Shown piece after piece: positions 26,801 through 38,800 of a stretch of 64,000 nucleotides of DNA. The notes below the pieces were generated by a model. The model saw nothing but the letters and a program-made list of their open reading frames with translations. It ran no database searches and had not been told where the DNA came from. Source of the stretch: Strongylocentrotus purpuratus (lineage: Eukaryota > Echinodermata > Echinoidea > Camarodonta > Strongylocentrotidae); the NCBI RefSeq assembly GCF_000002235.5, contig NW_022145612.1:16794809-16858808 (forward strand). The letters are read 5' to 3'. Position 1 is the stretch's first letter, and every line of letters starts with the position of its first letter. A program made the translations under genes and the position numbers.

Positions 26801-29800
26801 CGTCGAAAACATGGTGTCTGGTTTCTGTTAGAGAATCCTTTTACTTGTCAACCATTCATTAACCCAAATCGTGGCTAATCTCTTCGTCTATTCCAACAAG
26901 TGCAAGGCGAAGATGGCGCCCAGTGGCAAAGAGGGGGTTCCGTCTACCCCTTTTCTAACGAAGTCCTCGTCAGCCCCTTGGTATTTTAGGAGGTACTGTC
27001 AAACTTTCGCAGACAAACATCCGGTATACAATATCTGGAGCTATGACATTCAATGTTACTTGTAGGTCTTTATATGGTTATTTGAAATAACATGTCTCCG
27101 ATAAAATGATGGCCGAACTCCTGTAGACTTTGGTCTATATTTGCTGCGAAGAAGGAATATCTTTCTACCCGTATAATGGTGAATACTTCTTAGCCATTAT
27201 TATCATTTCTGACTATGAAATAGGCTGTTAAGAATGAAAACTCGATCTAAGGAATTGTCATGGTTCAGTCTGTTTATCTGTGCTGCTACAAATTATTAAA
27301 TGGATACAAATTAACCAAAGAGGAATGTGTAATGCTGAATTGAGGCATGCATGAGTTTGTAATCATCGCCAGTTCTACGAGGCGGGGGTACTCAAAGTCA
27401 AAGGTTTGTAGGATGATACTTCCCTGACTCTCTCTTCTTCCTGATTCGTTCCCAGATTAAGACCATACGAACCTCAGTTGGAAATGGTCCCAATATGAAT
27501 GTTTCATTACATTTCCCCAAATTCCTCCGCACAGTTCCCCTCCCTCTATTTCCGCACTCCGGCGTAATGCTTCCACGCGGAGTGGCGCCCCCAATCAACT
27601 CTGATTAAGGAGTGTTTAATAAGTTAATCCGCAGTGCTCCTATGTTCCTAGGTCATGTTCCAAGATGATTGGTCCAGCGCACGACATTTACTGCCATGCA
27701 ACGTCAGTTTTGCTTTCCTTCTCGACTGGTAATAAACATGAATGAAGGAAACATTGTGACTTCCTGGTGAGGAAGCTTTAGATCTCATCCCATCTGATCA
27801 CTGACTTACAAGAGAATATTCAGAGACTAAAATTACTTGAGATGATATCAGCCATTGCCATCATGTTGGCAATGGTCTTACTATTTTGCAGGGGTCGCGA
27901 GCTAGCTATGTCTTATGCAGGATTTGCTCATTTTTGTTTGCAATGATGTTAAGCATTGGTACAATAAGTTTGGGTGATGATTCCATGATGATTCCATGTT
28001 TTAAAATAACTTGGACATTGTCAAACCATCGACATATTTCACCCTCCATCAGAATATTGGATGTTCTCATAAACAAGGTCGCAAAGTCTTTCGAAAAATC
28101 AACCTAAGACAAAGTCAGAAGTCTTGTGGGTCATCTATTGAAATGTGCGAATATGATCATGAATGTCTTGAATGTCTTTACGATAATGATTTATATAAAA
28201 TCTCGTAATTTGTTTGTAATTCACTTCAAATTATTAATATATGGGGGCGGCCGGGGCGGAATGCTACCGGTACCTTAGTGGCCATAGTGTTCATAGAGGC
28301 CATTTTCGAACATCACATAACGACCATAACGACTCTAAAATGCGTTGAAAGTGATGTTAATGGTTTAAACTGTAATATTCGAGTACATTGTGTGTCATTA
28401 TTATTCTTACGATTATATTGCTGATGGATTGACCAAGAGTGTACTTTCCTAGGGTCCCAGTATGATGGTGTTTTTGTTTTTTCGAGAAGATGAGGTCAAG
28501 GAATACTGTTCTTCTGACTCAGGTCCGCGTAGACAATCAGGTGAAAAAGACATGGATTAAACTCCAACAAGTGTACCACGGTTCGTCATGTTACTGGTAG
28601 GATATTAATACGGTCACTAATCGCTACACTATCCTTAGAAAATGTTCATACCCAAAACAGAATAGATAAGCTCCTGTCAATCCTAATCGGTGTGTCATGG
28701 GAGAAAATGGAACCGACAAATTGTGAAGACCTGCAGATATATTAAGCGCAGACGAGGGTGACAGTGAGGTCAGTGGGTTTTAATCTGGATGAATAATGCT
28801 AAGGAATGTATAGATGGATTCAAAAACAATTCCTGGTGCGTTTCAAGGAACGAAAAACCATGGAACTAGGCTCGTTTGTTTGATTTATTACGTTGTGAAA
28901 TGCCCTCATCTCATTCAGCGTGATTGTTCAAGAATTTTCAAATTACTTCTTGTACTTCTTTTTCTTCTGTCGTGGTTTACAGCTGCTTTTGCACACGGCT
29001 ATATTTCGTATGGTCCCTCTTGCATGTTTTTTATGAAGTAATTAACAGCCAAAATTAAAGATAAACTATCCTGAAGGCAAAATCCCATCAAATATATGCT
29101 TTTACCATGGTAGACAATCTTTCATACGATGCCGTTCGTTATAATCATTACTTCTGAAGTCTATCTATGAAGTTAATTTCCTTATGTCATTGCCAGAAAC
29201 ATTTCCGCGCCGAAAACACTTCCCCAATCTAATCCTTCTTTAATGCACTTAATTTCTTAGGGTAGACTTACACTCTTCACCGACAGAATTCTAGCTAAAC
29301 TAAATCCAATCATTCTTCCCCCTTTTAGTGGTTCCCTCTAGCTCATTCAACAACTACTCGGGTATAATGTACTAATGAACTTGTTTATGCTCCAGATGGG
29401 CGTGGTCAAATTAGCGTTGCCAATTGATGCTTTCCGACTGAACACAGTGCGTAGTGATCATCGGGTCACCTTGCACTTTCACGGAGTCAATCAGAGCTAC
29501 GCTTTTAATTACTCCACCGACAGGTTGACACAGATGGCGTCGAGATAAATGTGACTGAAATAAAAACGTCTGGAATCTGGACGGGATTCTTTACGAAGAG
29601 TACAGGTGTTTGCCGTGTAGCGACAAACTCACAAATATGATTATGCCTCAAGAACACGGTGGAGGATATGTATATATATCAGATTTCCTTTCGTGGGACG
29701 CTGCAAATGTTGGTTGTTCAAATACTGTTCTAGGAAATGTATGATTTATGAATTTAAAAAAAATCATTTATACATCATGAAATGCAATTAATCATCTTGA

Positions 29801-29823
29801 TCAGTCCCCCCCCCCCCCCTCTT

Positions 29824-29870
<47 letters not shown>

Positions 29871-32800
29871 ATTTATAGTTATGGGTCTCCTCACTTCATG
29901 TTACTTTTAATAAAAATTATCATAAAATGGTAAATGGCTTCGTCTTGAGAGGGCTGCGTCTTTAGAGGGCTGCGTCTTTACATATTTTCTGACAAACTAA
30001 TCGTTTTTTTACCTTCTCATCTCTTTTCTCAAACAGCGTGCGGGTCAGGTACATGGGGTCGTAGATGTGCAAAGGTCTGTAGCTGTCCCGAAAATACCAA
30101 CTGTAACAATGTGAACGGCGCCTGCACCTGTCCACCTGGATTACAGGGTGCACAATGTGAACAGGCCTGCGACCGAGGTCGGTTCGGAGCTGGATGTACC
30201 GGTGTCTGCGGATGTATGAACGAAGCATCTTGTGACGTCGTGACAGGGACGTGTGAATGTCGACCGGGATGGATGGGCGAGTCGTGCGACGTCGCATGCG
30301 AACAGGGTTTCGTCGGTATGAACTGTGGAATTAGGTAAAAACAAACAAATATAAACAAACAAGATAAGACAAAATAAAAACACCGTCATAGTAAACATAT
30401 TTCAGTAAAATCCAGAGGATTTCACTAGCTTTCATGTCATACTTCTTCCTTTCGCTTTTCTTCAAAACTTATAAAACAAATTCACTGTTGCATTTTCTTC
30501 AATTAATTATATTAATTATTTCAGAATTTTGAAAACTTGAGTGCTAAATTTGCTACTATAAAGTTTTTGTCACCTTGTGGTGCGAAAACAAATCCAGTTT
30601 TCTAACAGGAACCTTCCACAAACTGTTGATAATATCTGCAAACATATTTGCGTATCGCCAGTCTCAGACAAAGGATACGGATGGGCCTCAAACAAAATCC
30701 GCATTTTGAATTAGGGATCAAGGAATTTAGACAGATTCTGATCAGTGATGATTTGCAAATTTCATTTTGATGCATAACTCCTATTACGTTAAACAGTATA
30801 CTATTTGATAAAATCCTTTCAAATGTTATCAGCTGATTGTTTAGATTACCTTATGTATGCTTCGTCATCATGGTATACTGATTTTTTTTTCTGTCAATGA
30901 AGAAGGTTATATAACAAGGTCTCGAAAGCTCAAACGAACATTTCCCCAAAACTATTTAAAAAAACTATTTTTAAGGTATATCCGGCCTCCAAAAACGATT
31001 ATCGAAACAGAAAATAATTTTTCATCCCTTCATGGCCTCTCACCCTCTCACCGTGTGAAGTTCAAATTCACCGTGCGTGGATATTTCGTCAAATCACTCA
31101 GGCACGGTCGGACAGCCAACAAATCGAGTAATTCTTCTGTTCCTGCTGTGGTTAAACGATATCAATTATGTCCTGTTTTTCCACATTTCTACAAATTTGA
31201 GGAAAATTACAATCATCCGAAGGACGGCGATTTATTTTCAGTTCATTCGCCATTCATTTGAGATGATTTGGAGATGAGTAGTTAGTCAGATGCCAAATCT
31301 GGTAGACCAGAGTTTAGGAGGTGAATCACTGAGGAGGAATGGCCATGATGACATAAACATATCCAGATGATTTAGACATCTAACGGTGTTCGTTAAGGTC
31401 GTGACTCGTATTCTTGAGCAATATCTTACAAGAATTGATGGTTAGAGAATTCTCAAAGGCGTTATAGGGTGATTGATAACTAAACGAATTATCATATGAG
31501 TTAAAGAAATTTACAATTTTTGTCTTTGGTTTGTTTGAAGCCATGGGTAAAGGATGAATAAGTATATGATTACATTTTCACCAATACATTTCTCACAGTG
31601 AGGGGAGGACCACAGCTATATTGTTGAACATTCGAAGTGGTCTATACAACTAAGACCTTTATGTAAGATTAGACATCTTGCCATAACATCAAATAATAGG
31701 TTCAAACAAGTTTATAAGATTGGCAGCATTATAATGTTTGATACATAGGAATTATTTTAAAATAATCTACTCAAAAGTTAAATACTTATGTACCACAATG
31801 TTTCCTTCTTCTATATTACAGGTGTAAATGCATGAATGGTGGGACCTGTTCTGATTTGAATGGCACGTCCTGTACCTGTCCAGCAGGCTTGACCGGTGAG
31901 AGGTGTGGAGATCCTTGTCCTCCAGGATTCTACGGCGAAGGGTGCCTTCAGCGATGTACCTGTCAACACAACGGGAAATGCAACCCAACTAATGGGTCTT
32001 GTACCTGCAGCCCAGGATGGATGGGAGAGGAATGTTTGCAGATGTGCCCTTGGGGTTGGTACGGTGAGGGCTGTGTTACTGAATGCATATGCGACAATGG
32101 AGCAGGGTGCAGCAACGTGGACGGGTCTTGTTTCTGTAGGTCTGGATGGAAAGGTCGGCAGTGTGACATTGCCTGCGAGCCAGGACGGTACGGTCCTGGT
32201 TGCAAAAGATCCTGTAGGTGTCAACACGGTGGAAGATGTGACCATCAGACTGGTCAGTGTTACTGTACTTCAGGCTGGACAGGACGATTCTGCCATCTTA
32301 CGTGTCCAGAGGGATATTATGGCGAAGAATGTGGCAATAAGTGTCGCTGTCAGAATGGGGAGTGTGACCACATCACAGGGGAGTGCACTTGCTTTGGAGG
32401 ATGGAGAGGAGAGCGTTGTGAAGTGCCATGCTCAGAAGGTTACTACGGAAGGGATTGTAGAAGTAGCTGTTTGTGTTTGAATGGAGGAAGTTGCAACTCA
32501 GTGGACGGAACATGCGAATGCTTACCTGGTTGGGTGGGTGAGACTTGTAACCAGGTTTGTGAAGAAGGTTTCCACGGACATGCATGCAGGATGACATGCT
32601 CATGCGAACACGATGCACGGTGTAACCACGTAACCGGAGAATGTGGATGTCCATCAGGGTTGACCGGTCCTGGATGCAACATGACTTGTTCTGCAGGAAC
32701 TTTCGGCCACGAGTGCAGTCAAGAATGCGAGTGTCTGCACGCAACCGGTTGTGATCCAAAGTATGGCACTTGCCAGTGCGAACCTGGCTGGACTGGAAAA

Positions 32801-35800
32801 TGGTGTCAGTATCCATGTGAGAAAGGACGATATGGTGATGGCTGTTTAGAGGTTTGTCAGTGTCAAAATGGAGCTGCTTGTGACTCAGTGAATGGCTCTT
32901 GTTCGTGTCTTGAAGGATTTCACGGGGAGTTTTGTGACAGGATCTGCCCCGATGGCACATTTGGACAATCTTGTGCAGACGAATGTTCGTGTTTAAATGG
33001 TGCGTCGTGTCATCATGTCAGTGGTTCCTGCACTTGCTTACCGGGATACGTCGGCAGTGACTGTGAGTTCCAATGCAATTCGAGATTCTTCGGACAAGGG
33101 TGCATGACGGAGTGCTCGTGCAAGAATGGTGCAAAATGTGACCATGTGAACGGTTTCTGCAGTTGTACATCGGGATGGTTTGGAGAACATTGTGATGCAC
33201 CCTGTCCAGACGGACGGTTTGGAATAGGTTGCATAGAGGAATGCAGGTGCACAAATGGTGCCACATGTCTTTCCGGAGATGGTACATGTATTTGCAGTCC
33301 GGGTTGGACGGGTGTCCAATGTAGTGAACAATGTCCTTTGAAAACATTTGGAGTGTTTTGCTCAGAGAGTTGCAGGTGTGAACATGATGGGGCATGTGAT
33401 CCGGTCAACGGATCTTGTAAATGTCAACCGGGTTGGACTGGAAAGTACTGTGAAGAATCATGCCCAATTGGCTATTATGGTATGAACTGCAAAGAAGCCT
33501 GTTCTTGCTTCAACGAAGCAACATGCGACTCTATCTCAGGACATTGCGTTTGTTCTGCAGGATGGACAGGATTAAACTGCAATGAAACATGTCCAGAAGG
33601 ATATTATGGGTTGAACTGTTTAAATGTTTGCACTTGTGAAAATGGAGGTGACTGTGACCCTATTCTCGGTTGTGTGTGTAAATCCGGGTGGCAAGGGCAA
33701 CAGTGCAATGAGCCCTGTGTGGAAGGTACCTTTGGAGTCAATTGCCAGGAGATGTGTGACTGCCAAAATGGTGGACATTGTCATCATGTTATCGGATGCG
33801 TATGTCCTCCTGGTTGGATCGGTAGTCGGTGCGACAATAGATGCCCTGTCGGGTCATATGGGACAGACTGTTCTCAGAAATGTAATTGTGGAGAGAATGG
33901 TGAATGTCACCCAGAATTTGGATGTGTTTGTGAGTCTGGATGGTTGGGCCGGGATTGCAAGGACAAGTGTCCAGAGGGCTTCTTTGGGGATCAGTGTGAG
34001 GAGAGATGCACCTGTCATAACAACGCCACGTGCCATCACGTTTCTGGATGCAAGTGTCCAGATGGCTGGACAGGAACATTCTGCAACGAGTCCTGCACAG
34101 AAGGTTTATTTGGCAAAGATTGCCTTGAGGAGTGTAGATGCCACCATGGGACATGCGACCCTGTGGTAGGATGTCTTTGTAAACACGGTTGGCAGGGGCA
34201 ACACTGCAACGTAACCTGTTCGAGTGGATGGCATGGACCGGGTTGTACGCGGAAGTGCCCGAGTTGCCAACATGGCGGTGTTTGTCATCACGTGACGGGG
34301 AGCTGTGTCTGCTCACCTGGATATATTGGAAAGAGGTAAGTTTGACCAAAATATTTACGTCTGGCTGATATTGAGAGGCACTCCTTATCGTATGAAAACA
34401 AATAGTTTAATAACAGTCTGCAATTATCTTCTTAGAGCAAAATATGTCGTTTATGGGGACTTTCGGTTTCATTATGACTTGTTAGGATATGTTTGCATCC
34501 TGTTTTGACTGCATTTTACAAGGATAAAATAACTATACATTTTTCATTGTTAACATTATTAATGGGGGAAGCCTTCTTGCCACAATAGAAGACCTTGAGG
34601 TTCCGAAGTGACCAGGCCGCTATACACGTAAAGAAAATGGTTATACCATCCTTCTTAGTTGCTTTGATAAGAACTATATTCTGGCAATGTTGCTCCTAAT
34701 CAAATGAACGGGTATTCTAAATTAAGGCATGGGTGCAAGGGTACCTTCTTTCTAATACGAGCAAAAGATGCTGACCAACAAGTGTGTTTTGAAGTTTAGC
34801 CCAAAGCCACTGAAATTATTTTGGTCCTAACGTTTAGAGGTGGACAACCTGATTTGAAGGGTCTGCATGAGAAAGACCGATGGAGACATCTTGGGGGTAA
34901 TATTTCAACATCGATAATGTCTGGCGTGATGTTGTTTTCCTGTTGATCGGAACATGAACCTTCAAACTTCCTATAGACCTACTCCCTTGTGTACCAGCAC
35001 GGGTTGTTGAGAGACTGGTACCCTTATGGACAGTTCAGTGCTATCAATGTGGCTAGCCTGAGATAGTGTGCCTAACGGTGTCGTTACAAAATCTTTGTAG
35101 AACACAAACAAAGATGATATTACAAGGTGTTACTGCTTTTACAAAGACTATTTCACATATTAAAGAAAAAACATTATCGTTGGCTGTCCGTGCCCCCAAA
35201 ATGTAAATTTAAATAAATCACAGCAGTTACAGCCAAGACTTTGAGTTTAAAACACAAAATTGCATAAAGGAACCTTGGAGATAAAAACATTCACACCCTT
35301 TAGACCCTCTTGTTTCGTCTGGAATAAACATTTTATGTTATTACGCAGGTTATTTTCATTCTTTACTTTTTTGTTGACTGAGCTTCTGTTTTGAATCATA
35401 TTGTTTTCAGGGGGGCTTTCTTAAATGTGAATTATATTTTTTCTCAACATTCATATTTTTCTTGCGGTCTGACCTAAATTAGATTTCAAGGAAGCGATGA
35501 GTGGCATTTATGTGTGAAATGTTTTACTTTAATCACCTGAATGATTTAACAGAAACAAAGTCTAGACTCGACATCCTCTCAAAGTTTCCCAAATGGATTC
35601 ATCCACGATTTTACCCAACTTTCTCTCCTCGTAAATCATAAAATAAAACGAAGGGCAATGTATCATATTTCATCATGACATATCAAGAACTGCTTTATTT
35701 CAAACAGCCATGATTATGATTACTTCTTTCTTGCCACAACTTACTAAATAGGGAATGTATTTCTTTCTTAAGTTGGCCATTAATGACGGTTGATGGTTGA

Positions 35801-38800
35801 TGAACACAATTAGCCAAAGTTTAGCTCTTTTATCGCCAGACTTTTGTTCTCACCTTGTTTTTATTTATAAATCACAAATAGCAATGCATATCGATGGAAA
35901 ATCGTTGGGTCCTTTACATTTATTTATAATTCTTAATTCCCTTTGGTTTTGTCTTCTTTTTTTCCTTCTAATTACAGATGTCAGAAGTCATGTCCGAGAG
36001 GTTACTTTGGTTCAGGCTGTAAACATCAATGTGAATGTGGTTTAGATGGAAATTGTGAACCAGCTACAGGTGCATGTATAGGTAAGTTCTTTTCTTTCCT
36101 TTAATGCAACAAACTTTCACTTGCAATTTTTTTCAGTGCGTCACATATTAATATGTTTATAGCAGAGGCCTACTTAGAGGAAACACAAGTGTGACTGTGT
36201 GAGACTGATTCGCTGTCTTCACCTAATCAAAGTTTGCCTTCAGAAAACTCTTGTATGGGATCTAGACAATCTAGTGCATGCTAATTAAAATCCCGTTCCC
36301 CTTTAACCTCATATTTCATCCACATCCACACGGTGTTCAAGTTAGTTAACATTCCAATTTCCCCTGGCTATGAGCTTGTTCGGGAAGGGGTGCAGGTTGC
36401 CTTTTTACTAAACAAAAAAAACCAAACCGCCAACAGCGATGGAAACCCAACTTCAAGGGTGAAAGAACGGTTTCCCCCAACCTCAGGCAATGTGCTGAAA
36501 TTAGGTTTTAAAGAGCTTATCTACTTCCTACATAATTCTACGACATATAAACCTTAGAACTGTCAAACAATTATGGTTTCAATTTTTATTTTTTCTGTTA
36601 TTAACGAGCATGAGCATTTATAGATTTTTGTCACCACCCAAACAAAAAAAGACTGAAGGCACATTTGTATACCCTTGAGCTGACTCAGATTGAGCATGAA
36701 ATAAAGATCAAACATTACCTCTTTATTGATATCAGTTTTGACCACCTGTCACTCTTTACATGTAGGATGATATCCCGTATCATAATGTCTCTATGACCAC
36801 GCAGCAATAACGATACGAATGATGGTGATGATAATGATACTAATAATGAAAACAAAGTTAATTTCTATATCGCACATCACCATCAATGGAGTCGCTATGT
36901 AAACGTGCCTCGGAACGACTTCTATTTCTTGAAATGTTAAATAAATGTTTTTACTGTTCCTTTTCCTTTCTTTGTAGACAACTTTGAAGTGAACCTAACT
37001 GAGAGGGGTAGCGGTAACATTCAAAGGCAGGAGCTTCGAGACACGATGCCAACTCCCTTCTTTATGTACGCAATCATCGCTGGGGGCGCTCTTGCACTCC
37101 TAGTTCTCATCGTTTTCACTCTGGTTGCATCTCACCGGTTCCGCTTTGTTCACCGTGGCACATATGAGTAAGATAATAATTAATCTTTCTCATTTTACGG
37201 GATTTTAAAATAAAGAAATGATTGCTCGTATTCATAAAAGCGTTCTCATTTTAGTCTCGGTCTGAAGCCTTGAACCCTTACTAAGCCGGTAGAGTTACGG
37301 GGATTGATGGGGCGAAATCAGACCCCCCCCCCCCCCCTAGGAAGGAAATAGATCTTTTCGGCATTAAAGGTACTATGTCCCATTTGCAGGCCAAAAAATG
37401 AAAAAGATAAATTCCAACTGCATTTAAAAGATAATACTAATTTAGAACTTTCCTAAAAAAGGTGGGGCTTGAAAATTCTTCAAGTGGGAAAATAACGACT
37501 ATTAGTTGTCAAATCGACTTTAGGGCTATAGAGCCCAAAAGTAATAGTCTTGACTTTCAGACAATTGTACCGAATGGTCATACGTTTTACGCTGCGCAAA
37601 GATTGAATCAGTTTAATCTTGGCCATCACAAGAAGTGGGTTATTGATGTAGACAAATGCTCATGTACCCTTTACAACTCTTTTCATGTATGTTATTACCA
37701 AAGAAGAAAAAAAAAGCCAGTCAGTCACTCAATAGTGTCTGACAGTGAAGTCTAGCAAGTAAACGGGTTTCCTTGCATAATTTGAATATGAGGACACTGC
37801 TAACGTTTAAATTTCACAGATAGGACATACATGACATATTCATAATTCCTGCAAAGTTCTACAGAATTTGAGGTTGGCTGCAAAAGGGACATAGTACCTT
37901 TAAGCATAAGTTTCAACTTTTCATTTCTTAAATTTACCATAATGCTGACCCTAAATTACCAAACAAAATCCATGTCACTATGAAATCAAAGTACCTTCAT
38001 TGCATGTTTTGATTTATTTCGTTTAATCATTTTGCTACAGTAGACAGAGTTTCTTTGGAAAGAGGTTGGCATTTGACGCGTCAGAAAATAACGGATTTAT
38101 TTTTGCCAGGTTTAACTCTTTCTGCGTTTTTCTCGAATTGTCTTTAACGATCTTCTTGAATACCCCTAAAATGTTTCCACATGGCATCCGCTACTTAATA
38201 TTGTCATTCACACCTCCCCCTTCCACTGACATGACAAAAGTCGGGAGGGAAACAGATATATTCGTCATCAAGTATAAACGAGAGATAGGAAAGGGATTCG
38301 TGTATGAGTTTCGAGATAATATGGAAATCGTTTATAAACCGGTATTATTTCTCCAATCAGATTTATGCTAAATCAGCCTGGACACAGATGTTTGTAATTC
38401 CAGATTACAAGTCATGTGCCTTCATATGAAAAACTGAACTGTGTCAATGACATTTCAGAAATGGGAAAGATAGTCCAATCATAGACTACATTTTGGGGAA
38501 TGTTGGGGTGACTTTGATCATTTTTCTTTTAACTAGTCTTTCCTTGATCATATCTAATCTTTCACGCAACATTTCAAATGTCATTGTTGTTGCTATTGTT
38601 GTTGTTCTTCTTCTCCTCCTTTTTCTTGTTCCTCACTAACGTATTTAGTTTATTTTAAAGTTTATTTTATTGTTTTCATTTTCAATTAGAACTGGTGAAC
38701 GTCTAGAAGATCTACTTGCAGGTGATATGAAGAACCTAGATTTGAACAGAAACAGGACGAAGACAAATGGTAAGGAGCCTCAGAAGAACATGAAAATGAA

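Larger units (their letters stand above)
23409..30036 (+). other. Gene 1 intron 2
   Basis: 6.6 kb, phase 1. Holds a TTAA-flanked inverted-repeat element (25981-26368) and a poly-C plus CT tract (29806-29871) about 165 bp before exon 3. Nothing else was recognised. Confidence 0.7.

Noticed and set aside
30857-31261. 134-codon open frame in gene 1 intron 3
   Set aside because: No domain, no family resemblance, no splice logic, and it lies between two exons of gene 1 whose junction is in phase without it.
32373-34349. Long minus-strand frames (up to 195 codons) over gene 1 exon 4
   Set aside because: Shadows of the cysteine-rich EGF coding sequence; histidine/arginine/serine-rich as expected for the reverse complement.
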